This document shows, one piece after another, positions 1 through 7,507 of a stretch of DNA of 64,000 bases; the first letter of the stretch is position 1; each line of letters opens with the position of its first letter. Source of the DNA: Prochlorococcus marinus XMU1408 (lineage in GTDB: Bacteria; Cyanobacteriota; Cyanobacteriia; PCC-6307; Cyanobiaceae); contig NZ_QJUE01000007.1 in NCBI RefSeq assembly GCF_003208055.1, positions 1 through 64,000 of the forward strand. The letters run 5' to 3'. A program made the position numbers and the translations under genes. Under the pieces are notes generated by a model that searched no databases, was not told the DNA's origin, and saw nothing but the letters and a program-made list of their open reading frames with translations.

Positions 1-1020
1 GAAGGTAATGGAAATTTAAAAGAAGCAGAATTTTACACACGTAAAGCAATAGATATCGACCCTAGTTATCCAGATGCTCATTATAATTTGGCTCATATTC
101 TGCTCAAAGGAAAAGAATTTAGTGAGGGCTGGAACGAACATGAGTGGCGATGGAAAATGACAAATAAAACCATAAATTGCGGTAGTCAACTACAAACGAG
201 TAAGCCGAATTGGTCACCTGATCGTAGAGGTCGACTTTTGTTATGGCCAGAACAAGGTCTCGGTGATGAAATAATGTTTTTATCGCTTATTCCAGATTTA
301 GTTGATTATGTAGATCAACTAATTATTCAAACTGATCCAAGATTAATCCCTCTTTTACGCAGATCACTGGATCAAGAAAAAATTAAATATATTCCCAAAA
401 AAGAAATGATCGATGAAACAAAATATGATTTTCATATCGCTATGGGATCACTTCCTAAGTTCCTAAGAACTTCTTTGAATGATTTCAAAGTATCCAAGCA
501 ATTGATGCTTAAAGTTGATCAAGTCAGATCTAATCAATTACGCGAACAGTTAACTGATCATCGGTTTCAAAAAATTGTTGGTATTTCTTGGAAGTCAAAA
601 TCTATTAGTAAAAAAAATAAATCCTTATCTCTTGAACAATTTATACTTAGCATTTATTCACCAGATATTAGATTTGTTTGCCTTCAGTATGGCGAAGTAA
701 CAGAAGAAATTGAATATATCAAAAAGAAATATAATATTGAAATTTGTGAAGTAAAAGAAGTTGATAAATATAACGATATTGATGGTCTTTCCGCATTAAT
801 TAAGGCTTGTGACGAAGTTGTATCTATTCACAATGTCACGGTGCCCTTAGCCGGAGCTCTAGCTGTGAAAACAAAAGTATTGACTGTCTATAACAACGCT
901 TGGTGGTGGGGAATAGATGATAAGGATAGTTACTGGTACCCTTCGATAAAGCTCTATAGACAAAATCAAAATGGAGAGTGGGAACAAGCCTTAAAGCAAA
1001 TAAAAATTGAACTTCAATGA
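1..1020 (+). CDS. TPR-linked glycosyltransferase-like protein, 5' end missing
   Basis: The reading frame is open from base 1, so the start lies outside the window; about 339 residues are visible. The first 35 or so residues look like one TPR unit (AEFYTRKAIDIDPSYPDAH). After it comes a domain with WPEQGLGDEIMF near residue 80 and VSIHNVTVPLAGAL near residue 275, which resembles the TPR-plus-GT9-like (heptosyltransferase-fold) proteins common in cyanobacterial and phage gene sets. The role is probably surface glycan or protein glycosylation, but the donor and acceptor cannot be read from the sequence. It converges with the minus-strand operon at 1062-6185 and probably belongs to the same accessory island. 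Confidence 0.7.
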   Translation, partial: EGNGNLKEAEFYTRKAIDIDPSYPDAHYNLAHILLKGKEFSEGWNEHEWRWKMTNKTINCGSQLQTSKPNWSPDRRGRLLLWPEQGLGDEIMFLSLIPDLVDYVDQLIIQTDPRLIPLLRRSLDQEKIKYIPKKEMIDETKYDFHIAMGSLPKFLRTSLNDFKVSKQLMLKVDQVRSNQLREQLTDHRFQKIVGISWKSKSISKKNKSLSLEQFILSIYSPDIRFVCLQYGEVTEEIEYIKKKYNIEICEVKEVDKYNDIDGLSALIKACDEVVSIHNVTVPLAGALAVKTKVLTVYNNAWWWGIDDKDSYWYPSIKLYRQNQNGEWEQALKQIKIELQ

Positions 1021-1032
1021 TTTATTGAATAT

Positions 1033-1051
1033 AAAATAATAAAATTATTTT
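1033..1051. terminator. AT-only hairpin between convergent genes
   Basis: AAAATAAT, a three-base loop and ATTATTTT form a perfect 8-bp stem in the 41-base gap between two convergent genes. It could terminate both strands, but it contains no GC pairs and is therefore weak. Confidence 0.35.
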
Positions 1052-1061
1052 GTATAAACTA

Positions 1062-1907
1062 TTAACCGATCATGGATTGTTGTATATTTGCGATTGATTC
1101 ATCTACATTGGTTGCATATTTAAAAGCAATTGCAGCTTGCATAAGATTCATATCTATACCATTACAGTAATTAATTTTTTTATCTTTAGCCCATAAAAGT
1201 AACTTAGTTAATGAAGGAGTATGTATCACATCAAAGATACCAATTGGTTTATTATGAGTATCAACTAAATCAAGAGAAATTGGAGAAAAATCTAAATTTT
1301 GATAATCACCAAGACTAGTACAATTAATTAATAATGTTTGATTAGTAAGATATTTATGTCGATCATTCCATTTAATATAATTAACATTTTTAAATCTAGA
1401 AAAAAATAAATTATCTTTATTTCTCGATGTTGCACATAACTCTATACCGGGATAATCAGTCAATAAAAATTCAGACAAAAAAGCAATGACAGCTTTTCCA
1501 ACTCCACCAACCCCTAAAATTAAAATTTTTTGCGGTAATACTTCACGATTAAAAAATATGGAATTTACACTAGATACTGCTGCAAGACCATCTGTATTAG
1601 CACCACATAAGACACCAGATTTATTTCTATATAAACAATTAATAGCTCCTAATCTAGATGTGGCCTCATCTTTAAGAGAGTTTTGAAGTATTTCAGCGAC
1701 TTTTTCTTTATAGGGAAAAGTCACACTTCCTCCTTGGAAATTATTATCAAATTTAAGTTTTTCAATTAAAGTATTTAATTCACTTTCGTTAGAAATATCA
1801 CATGCTTTCATTTCACAATTAATTTTGTAATTTTTATATGCTTTATTCCATAAACTTGGAGATCTAGCTCCTTTACTTGGCGAAATACCAATTATTAGAG
1901 AAAACAT
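1062..1907 (-). CDS. AroE-family (shikimate dehydrogenase-like) oxidoreductase, divergent paralog
   Basis: This 281-residue protein has the AroE fold signals in order: VTFPYK with the catalytic Lys at 67, GAIN near 87-90, GANTDG with the catalytic Asp at 106, the nucleotide loop GVGGVGKA near 132-139, LINCTSLG, and a C-terminal GIDMNLMQAA. The catalytic Lys/Asp pair is kept. The N-terminal carboxylate pocket is changed: where AroE has HSxSPxxH, this protein has GARSPSLW, so Ser14 (E. coli numbering, which aligns without gaps here) is Ala, His13 is Gly and His20 is Trp. The Asn before VT is Ser. It probably reduces a keto-cyclitol or keto-sugar that is not shikimate. It is the last gene of the minus-strand operon, 14 bases after the DAHP-synthase-like gene. 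It may still act on shikimate or quinate. Confidence 0.75.
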   Translation of the reverse strand: MFSLIIGISPSKGARSPSLWNKAYKNYKINCEMKACDISNESELNTLIEKLKFDNNFQGGSVTFPYKEKVAEILQNSLKDEATSRLGAINCLYRNKSGVLCGANTDGLAAVSSVNSIFFNREVLPQKILILGVGGVGKAVIAFLSEFLLTDYPGIELCATSRNKDNLFFSRFKNVNYIKWNDRHKYLTNQTLLINCTSLGDYQNLDFSPISLDLVDTHNKPIGIFDVIHTPSLTKLLLWAKDKKINYCNGIDMNLMQAAIAFKYATNVDESIANIQQSMIG

Positions 1908-1921
1908 TAATTCAGCGTAAT

Positions 1922-2815
1922 TTATCTTCCACTTCCAACTGTAACCTCACAAGCATCTCCTAAACGTTTGAGTTGCATCATTAAATCATTAAATTCTAAA
2001 TAATCTATAGCCTGCAAAGGATCAACAGCCGCCTGACTAGGATCAGGGTGAACCTCAATCATTAATCCATTAGCACCAACAGCTACTGATGCTTTTGCCA
2101 ACTTTGGAACCCAAGGCCTCCAAAAACATGCATGAGATGGGTCAGTTACAACTGGAAGGTGAGTAACTTCTTGCGCTGCGGGTACTACCTGTAAATCCAA
2201 CAAAAATCTTGAGGTTGAGCGATGCGTATGTGGAGCAACTATTCCTCTTTCACAAAGTATCACTCTCTTATTACCCTCTACTAAAATATATTCTGCAGCT
2301 CCAAGCCAATCTCTCAAAGAACAACCAAAACCACGCTTAAGCATTATTGGTTTCCCGGATTTTGCACATGCAGTAAGTAATGGATAATTTTGCATATTTC
2401 TGGCTCCAATCTGAAGAATATCTGCTACTCCTCCGATCATAGAAAGATATTTTTCTTCCATAATCTCAGTAATTACAGGCATTCCAGTAATAGACTTTGC
2501 TTCAGCAAGCCATTCCAAGCCAGATTCTCTTGTTTCAGTATATTTTTCTGAACGATAAGGGAAAGTCAAAGGCTTAAAAGCTCCACCTCTAAGAAAAGAA
2601 GCTCCGCTTTTCTGAATATTTAAAGCTACATCTATAATCAACTCTTTAGACTCAACCATATTTGGTCCAGCAAAAACTGGACATTTACCTGGACCAAATT
2701 CAACATTTGCAATCTCAAAGTTCGAATAGTGTGAGCTATCTTTTTTTGCAACTAAGGGGAACTTAGATTGAATATCCTCCAATGAAATATCCTTTCCAGG
2801 GTTGCTATTTTCCAT
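1922..2815 (-). CDS. DAHP/KDO8P-synthase-family aldolase, divergent paralog
   Basis: About 297 residues, matching the class I-beta DAHP synthase layout: RGGAFKP near 76-82, DILQIGARNMQN near 132-143, MLKRG near 158-162, ILCERG near 186-191, VTDPSHA near 223-229 and IEVHPDP near 253-259. Residues expected to hold PEP (the Lys of MLKRG, the Arg of CERG) and three metal-type ligands (His228, Glu254, Asp265) remain. Two key sites differ. GPCS, which supplies the metal Cys, is GPNM (Asn52), and the KPRTS loop that grips erythrose-4-phosphate is KPLTF. The enzyme therefore probably condenses PEP with another aldose and may work without metal. The ATG at 2815 overlaps the upstream stop as TGATG, so translation is likely coupled; a TTG one codon earlier is possible. 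Ordinary DAHP synthase activity cannot be excluded. Confidence 0.78.
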   Translation of the reverse strand: MENSNPGKDISLEDIQSKFPLVAKKDSSHYSNFEIANVEFGPGKCPVFAGPNMVESKELIIDVALNIQKSGASFLRGGAFKPLTFPYRSEKYTETRESGLEWLAEAKSITGMPVITEIMEEKYLSMIGGVADILQIGARNMQNYPLLTACAKSGKPIMLKRGFGCSLRDWLGAAEYILVEGNKRVILCERGIVAPHTHRSTSRFLLDLQVVPAAQEVTHLPVVTDPSHACFWRPWVPKLAKASVAVGANGLMIEVHPDPSQAAVDPLQAIDYLEFNDLMMQLKRLGDACEVTVGSGR

Positions 2816-3867
2816 CAATTACCTAAATAATCTGAAACTGATTTGCTGTCTACATTAACCCAAGTTCGAGACTCAGAGCTTTTGTAAAGAGAATGAATAG
2901 CGCGAACTGTATTAATAGTTGAAGAAGCGGAAATTATTGGATTTTTATCGAATTTTATAGAATCGATAAAATCATAAATAACATCCTTATGAGACTCACC
3001 ATACCCTGAACTTACATTGACAGATGCCTTAAGCAAGCGATCTTTCAAATCTTTGTCGAGTGAAGGCAATTCATAATCAACTATCTTATTTAATGCAACA
3101 CCGCCAACTTTTACAAAACCCTTAGTTCCTGCAATAAAGATAGAAGCCTCTTTATCTTTAGGTCTTATGGCTGTTGAGGCTTCGATAGTACCAACAGATC
3201 CAGACTCAAACTGCACTAAACCTGTCATGGTATCTTCTGCTTCTAAAAGGTTAATTTGGTTTGAAGCAAAAGCTGCAACCTGCTTAAAAGGACCATTTAT
3301 CCATTGCATTGCATCTATATGATGAATGGCCTGCTGATTTATTACCCCACCATCTTGTCGCCACGTGCCATGCCAACCATCATTGTAATAGTTTTGATAA
3401 CGACACCAATGCAACTTAATTGAGCAAATTTTGATATCTCCCAAATATTTCTTTTCGACTAATTCCTTAGCAATCTTCATAGACTTGTTTAATCTATTTT
3501 GAAAGATGACACCATATTTCAATGAAAGACTATTAGATAAATTGATCAATTCACATAGTTCAATCTCTTTCATAGTTGCAGGCTTCTCAGTTAAAACATT
3601 TACTCCAGCTTCTAACAGTTGCTTAGAAATATGATAATGTGTTCCAGAAATCGTAGCTACAATTGCAAAATCAATACCAAAATTAATTAATTGGTCAAAT
3701 GAAATTGCAACTGATAAGTTGACATGCTGTGGATGTAATTTTCTATCACATTTTTTTTTATCAATATCATATAAATAAACAATATGACCATTTTCCAATA
3801 AAGAAGAAACAAAATTATTTTTATAATGCTCATACACTCTACCTAAACCAATAATAGCAATTTTCAT
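2815..3867 (-). CDS. Gfo/Idh/MocA-family NAD(P)-dependent oxidoreductase
   Basis: A 350-residue protein starting with the dinucleotide-binding segment IAIIGLGRVYEHY. TEKPATM near residue 93 matches the family's EKP motif, and DGGVINQQAIHHIDAMQW near 170-190 matches the GG...H..D substrate motif. Family members oxidise or reduce hydroxyls of sugars and cyclitols, often on nucleotide-sugar pathways for surface polysaccharides. The gene overlaps the next one by a single base (TGATG) and lies 24 bases after the glycosyltransferase fusion, so it sits in the middle of one operon. It probably supplies or consumes a keto-sugar for the neighbouring aldolase or AroE-like enzyme; this step is inferred from position only. 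Confidence 0.8.
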   Translation of the reverse strand: MKIAIIGLGRVYEHYKNNFVSSLLENGHIVYLYDIDKKKCDRKLHPQHVNLSVAISFDQLINFGIDFAIVATISGTHYHISKQLLEAGVNVLTEKPATMKEIELCELINLSNSLSLKYGVIFQNRLNKSMKIAKELVEKKYLGDIKICSIKLHWCRYQNYYNDGWHGTWRQDGGVINQQAIHHIDAMQWINGPFKQVAAFASNQINLLEAEDTMTGLVQFESGSVGTIEASTAIRPKDKEASIFIAGTKGFVKVGGVALNKIVDYELPSLDKDLKDRLLKASVNVSSGYGESHKDVIYDFIDSIKFDKNPIISASSTINTVRAIHSLYKSSESRTWVNVDSKSVSDYLGN

Positions 3868-3891
3868 AAACTCGTCTAGAGAAGATTGATA

Positions 3892-5238
3892 TTATAACTT
3901 TAACAATAAGTTAGATAATTCATCATACTCATTTTGGTTACGACACACAAATGATGAGTTTCTATTCTTTAATGAATGAGTTTTAATTTGACCTTGAAAT
4001 ATATTTTTATTGCGAACATTGACTGGTCTTATAATTGTAAAATATCCAATTAATGATGTTATTATCTGTCCATGCCTTTCTGTTGACGGAATTACCCAGG
4101 AAGTACCTCCAAGCATAGTCAGGTCTCCTTCTTCCCCAAACCAAGTCGCCCTAGCTTCTCTCCAACTTGCAAAGATAGTGTCCAATGGTTCATCTATCAT
4201 TGTTTGAATCATTGCATCAACGACTTCATTCTCTCTAAATGGATAAATGATTTCAGCTACAGAAATTGAATCACAATAATCACCTTTAGATTCGATAGAT
4301 GCCAAAGTGTATTGGAGAACATCTTCTAGAGAGGACTGAGGAGAAGACAAATGACTTGGGCGTATTACAGTTTCCAAGCCAAGCAAATCAGAAAGATCAA
4401 TTTGATTATTTATATCTGTAGATAAAATTATTTTATTTATCAACTTACATTTTCTTAAACAGTTGATAGTTTTTTTAATTAAAGGAAGGTTTTTATATGT
4501 GACATCAGTTCCTTTAATGGGAACAATACAATAAGAAGTATGCTTTAAATTTTTCAGATTATTATGAGTTCTAAGCCTAGGAATTGTATCTAAAATTCTT
4601 ACAATATTCTTTGCACGTTCAGGATTTAATTGATGATGAATTCCATGCCAATGAAAAACACTTGATTCTGCAACATATGCCAACTTAAAACCATTACTTA
4701 TTACTTCTTCGCCCCAAATCCTATCTTCAATATTTGTGGAGATATTGGAGAAAGGATATTTATTCCATATCTCCCTTCTAAAAGCACTATTCGCATTATG
4801 AAAGAAAGAGTCTTTTGATTGAATATAACTATCAAGGCCGAATACTAAAAGAAGATCTCTTTTATCTACATCACTACTATTGCTGGTAGGTTCCTGCCTA
4901 CCATAGCAGCCTGCTATGGATTTATCCTCTAGAGGCTTTATTAAATTTTCAAGCCATAAATTATTAGTAGGAATGCAATGTGCACTTAAACAGCATATCA
5001 AATCTCCTTTTGAAGCCTCTATACCTAAATTGATAGCTTTACCAGGAAAAAATTCATTAATAGTGACTATTTTTACATTAAATTTCTTACATCTTGCAAT
5101 CGTTGTATCAGTAGAGCAATTATCAACAATTATCACTTCAATATTTTTATATGTTTGCTCAAAAACAGCTTCTAAACATTTTGTTATCCATGCTTCCTCA
5201 TTTTTTGTTCTAATTATTATTGAACAAAGTTTATCCAT
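3892..5238 (-). CDS. Family 2 glycosyltransferase fused to a degenerate cytidylyltransferase-like domain
   Basis: About 448 residues in two parts. Residues 1-230 are a GT2 domain: CSIIIRTKNEE at the start, VIIVDNCSTD near 37-46, LSAHCIPTNNLW near 84-95 in the place of the metal/donor motif, and NANSAFRREIW, as in rhamnosyltransferase-like GT2 proteins. From about residue 236 the sequence follows the CMP-sugar synthetase (NeuA/KdsB) fold: CIVPIKGTDVTYKN aligns with the nucleotide loop IPARGGSxRxPxKN but has lost the RGGS core, followed by KIILSTD and an RPSHLSS segment. The fused domain is thus probably a CMP-sugar binding or inactive domain. ATG at 5238 is preferred to two GTG codons just before it. 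The gene lies 152 bases downstream of a complete cytidylyltransferase gene in the same operon. Confidence 0.75.
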   Translation of the reverse strand: MDKLCSIIIRTKNEEAWITKCLEAVFEQTYKNIEVIIVDNCSTDTTIARCKKFNVKIVTINEFFPGKAINLGIEASKGDLICCLSAHCIPTNNLWLENLIKPLEDKSIAGCYGRQEPTSNSSDVDKRDLLLVFGLDSYIQSKDSFFHNANSAFRREIWNKYPFSNISTNIEDRIWGEEVISNGFKLAYVAESSVFHWHGIHHQLNPERAKNIVRILDTIPRLRTHNNLKNLKHTSYCIVPIKGTDVTYKNLPLIKKTINCLRKCKLINKIILSTDINNQIDLSDLLGLETVIRPSHLSSPQSSLEDVLQYTLASIESKGDYCDSISVAEIIYPFRENEVVDAMIQTMIDEPLDTIFASWREARATWFGEEGDLTMLGGTSWVIPSTERHGQIITSLIGYFTIIRPVNVRNKNIFQGQIKTHSLKNRNSSFVCRNQNEYDELSNLLLKL

Positions 5239-5255
5239 CACCACTGTTACGATTA

Positions 5256-5277
5256 CTTTTCTACTATAGTAGAAAAG
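5256..5277. repeat. Perfect 22-bp palindrome upstream of the glycosyltransferase fusion
   Basis: CTTTTCTACTA is followed directly by its reverse complement TAGTAGAAAAG. It lies 17 bases upstream of the ATG at 5238, between two genes of the same operon. It may be an operator, an RNA hairpin near the ribosome site, or a processing site. No U-run follows on the minus strand, so it does not look like a terminator of the operon. Confidence 0.6.
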
Positions 5278-5396
5278 ATAGTTTTTGTACTTTCAGTGTA
5301 AATAAAAAGTATTTTATATATATTGACTAAAACCATACTAAGAATTAATCCTCAAATCTATTTCCAGTTAGATTTCAATAGAAATAAATAGCGAAT

Positions 5397-6185
5397 TCAA
5401 TCATAAATATGATTGAATATTTTTTTATCCAAAACCTTTTCATTTGATTGAATAATTAATTTTGCAATCGCAAGATCTTCTAAAGTATCAATATCATATG
5501 CTTCAAAATTATTAATTATATATCCAGAAGAATTTTTAAAATTAAATGTTGGTCCGGAGGAATTTTCTGCACTGATTTTTTTATTTATATATTTTTCTAT
5601 AAAATAATGAGTTTCAGTAATCTTACAAGCAGGCGAACTAGCAAAAGAGAGTGGTCTATCTTGGCTTCTTTCAATGTCATATAATTTACAACCATCAATA
5701 TCATATATTTGTGTTTCAATTCTTCTATCTTTCTCAGAGTAAGAAAGAAAGCTTAAAGCACTCACCCTAGGAATATGTATACTCATTATTGAATCAATAT
5801 CTCTATTTTCTTTCTTCAAATCAATCATCTTCCTTATAGATAGTGGTGTCAGGAACGGATTGGTAGGGGGCTTAAAAATAATAATTTCGGGTAAATCACA
5901 ATTATTTTTAATCAATTCATACAAAACATGAACAATCACACTGATTGAGGTACTTTTAGCCGAAGATAAATTAGATGGTCTTAAGAAAGGGACTTCAACA
6001 CCTAAAGATTCGCAATAATTTGCTATTTCAGTAGAATCAGTACTCACTATAATTCCAACATCATCTAATAACGATGCAGCCTTAATTGAATAATAGATAA
6101 GTGGCTTTCCATTTAATAATGAAAGATTTTTATTAGGTACTCTTGTCGATCCTCCTCGTGCAGGAATAATAATTAGTGACTTCAT
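5397..6185 (-). CDS. Acylneuraminate/KDO-type cytidylyltransferase (CMP-sugar synthetase)
   Basis: A 262-residue protein with the complete CTP loop IIIPARGGSTRVPNKN at residues 5-20, IVSTDS near 45-50, RPSNLSSAKST near 69-79 and a C-terminal AYDIDTLEDL, all typical of the NeuA-like family. It would activate a 2-keto-3-deoxy sugar acid or a related acidic sugar to its CMP form in the cytoplasm. It is the first gene of the minus-strand operon that continues to 1062, and the neighbouring aldolase of the PEP-condensing family is a plausible source of its substrate. Sialic, legionaminic or pseudaminic acid pathway genes are not visible in the window, so the sugar is unknown. Confidence 0.82.
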   Translation of the reverse strand: MKSLIIIPARGGSTRVPNKNLSLLNGKPLIYYSIKAASLLDDVGIIVSTDSTEIANYCESLGVEVPFLRPSNLSSAKSTSISVIVHVLYELIKNNCDLPEIIIFKPPTNPFLTPLSIRKMIDLKKENRDIDSIMSIHIPRVSALSFLSYSEKDRRIETQIYDIDGCKLYDIERSQDRPLSFASSPACKITETHYFIEKYINKKISAENSSGPTFNFKNSSGYIINNFEAYDIDTLEDLAIAKLIIQSNEKVLDKKIFNHIYD

Positions 6186-6372
6186 ATTTTTTTAATTAAC
6201 ATTTTCATGAATTTTCTAAATTATATACTCACCAAAGTTAACATAGAAATTAATATTTGATTAGTATACTAGTCGATCTAAATAAAGGAAGTTTGATTGA
6301 AAAATTATCTTAAATCAAAACCAGAAACTAATTATTAAATATTAAAGAATTCTCTTATTAAAGAGTTAACAA

Positions 6373-6389
6373 ACTTAATTATCTTAAGT
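6373..6389 (-). terminator. Hairpin after tRNA-Gly
   Basis: ACTTAA and TTAAGT form a 6-bp stem with a five-base loop, 17 bases past the tRNA 3' end. The minus-strand bases that follow are moderately T-rich. It may end the tRNA transcript. Confidence 0.35.
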
Positions 6390-6405
6390 CAAATTTATTC
6401 ATTTA

Positions 6406-6477
6406 AGCGGATGAAGAGATTCGAACTCTCGACATTCTCCTTGGCAAGGAGATGCTCTACCACTGAGCTACATCCGC
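6406..6477 (-). tRNA. tRNA-Gly (anticodon GCC)
   Basis: On the minus strand a full cloverleaf can be drawn: acceptor stem GCGGATG/CATCCGC, D arm GCTC...GAGC, anticodon stem TCTCC/GGAGA around the loop TTGCCAA (anticodon GCC), and T arm with TTCGAAT. It is 72 bases including a T discriminator. CCA is not encoded. Its 3' end points toward the accessory operon at 1062-6185, whereas core genes lie on its 5' side. Confidence 0.96.
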
Positions 6478-6561
6478 AAAAAGGCTTTTAGATCCTAGTG
6501 TATTAGCATGCCTCAAAAGAGGTGTTGTGGTCAAATTGTTTTTTTAATTAGACAAATTTAT

Positions 6562-7038
6562 TTAATTTATAGCTTTCATCAAAGAACCCATTTCTAATGC
6601 TTGCAATGCATAACTCCATCCAAGATTATTCTTAATCCCAGCCCTCTCTAAAGCTTGCTGCATGCTATCTGTTGTTAAAACCCCGAAAACAATTGGAACT
6701 CCAGTTTCTCTTGAGACGGTTGCTATACCTTTACTAGCCTCGGATACCACAACATCAAAATGAGGAGTGTCTCCCCGGATAACCGCTCCCAGGGTAATTA
6801 AGACCTCATAATTACCAGTTCGAGCAAGTGTTTGAGAAATAATTGGTAATTCAAACGATCCAGGAACCCAAGCTATATCAAGTTGTTTGCTGGTCTCTGA
6901 GACATCTATGCCATGTCGAGATAAACAATCAAGGCATCCGCTTAAGAGCTTATTAGTAATTAGATCGTTAAATCTAGCAATAACAATAGCTACTCTTAAA
7001 GAAGATGATTTTTCAAAGGTACCCTCTATTGTCGCCAT
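6562..7038 (-). CDS. ribH: 6,7-dimethyl-8-ribityllumazine synthase
   Basis: This 158-residue protein is the size of lumazine synthases and has the family's segments: [10 protein letters not shown] near 16-25, PGSFELP near 59-65, [12 protein letters not shown] near 84-95 with the catalytic His, and FGVLTTD near 118-124. It condenses the ribitylamino-uracil with dihydroxybutanone phosphate, the penultimate step of riboflavin synthesis, in the cytoplasm, normally as a 60-subunit or pentameric shell. It is a stand-alone minus-strand gene between tRNA-Gly and psbZ and marks the return to core genes after the island. Confidence 0.97.
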   Translation of the reverse strand: MATIEGTFEKSSSLRVAIVIARFNDLITNKLLSGCLDCLSRHGIDVSETSKQLDIAWVPGSFELPIISQTLARTGNYEVLITLGAVIRGDTPHFDVVVSEASKGIATVSRETGVPIVFGVLTTDSMQQALERAGIKNNLGWSYALQALEMGSLMKAIN

Positions 7039-7141
7039 TTTTTCAAGGCTTTTAATACCTATTAACAGTAACCTCTAGTGAGTAAATTTAAAACATCAAT
7101 TAAAAATTAGTCTTTATAAGCAATTCAAATTAAATATTTTC

Positions 7142-7357
7142 CTACACACTCATTTGATGAGTGATGTATTCACCTACTAAAGCTTGGAGAAGTACAAGAT
7201 GGAACCAGACCCCTGCCAAAATTTCAATCTTTTTGATGTTTGGATTTCTATTGTCCTCAGGATTACTTTGGGTCATGTAGAAAACTGGAACACCAATTAC
7301 CAAGAGCAATGAAGAGAATAAAAGTGCGTTCGCAACGATTGAATTAATAGCCAGCAT
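7142..7357 (-). CDS. psbZ: Photosystem II protein PsbZ (Ycf9)
   Basis: A small two-helix membrane protein of about 71 residues. The first helix carries the PsbZ signature LLFSSLLLVIGVPVFY, the second is roughly ILAGVWFHLVLLQALVGEY, and the polar loop between them (QSNPEDNRNPN) contains the family's charged stretch. PsbZ sits at the edge of photosystem II and stabilises contacts with antenna proteins. ATG at 7357 is chosen; a TTG nine codons earlier would give 80 residues. The gene is divergent from mutS and shares its 150-base upstream region. Confidence 0.88.
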   Translation of the reverse strand: MLAINSIVANALLFSSLLLVIGVPVFYMTQSNPEDNRNPNIKKIEILAGVWFHLVLLQALVGEYITHQMSV

Positions 7358-7420
7358 GATTGAAGCTGCAGAAAAGTTTCTCAATGTTCAATAATTCTCC
7401 CATGTAAGTGTTTGTTTGAC

Positions 7421-7484
7421 GTATTACTCTTCATATTTGTAGTGAGGCTTCACATGCAAAAAAAATAAATTCTTCTAATATAAC
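7421..7484. promoter_or_regulatory. Candidate divergent promoters for psbZ and mutS
   Basis: Within the intergenic region, minus-strand TAATAC (7421-7426) is a -10-like box facing psbZ. TAATAT/TATAAC (7476-7484) is one facing mutS. No convincing -35 box pairs with either, so this is only a candidate assignment. Confidence 0.3.
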
Positions 7485-7507
7485 TTGATTAAAGAGCGAG
7501 TAATTAA

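Noticed and set aside
4010-5269. Plus-strand open frames opposite the glycosyltransferase
   Set aside because: They are shadows of the minus-strand gene, with no ribosome site and no recognisable protein family.
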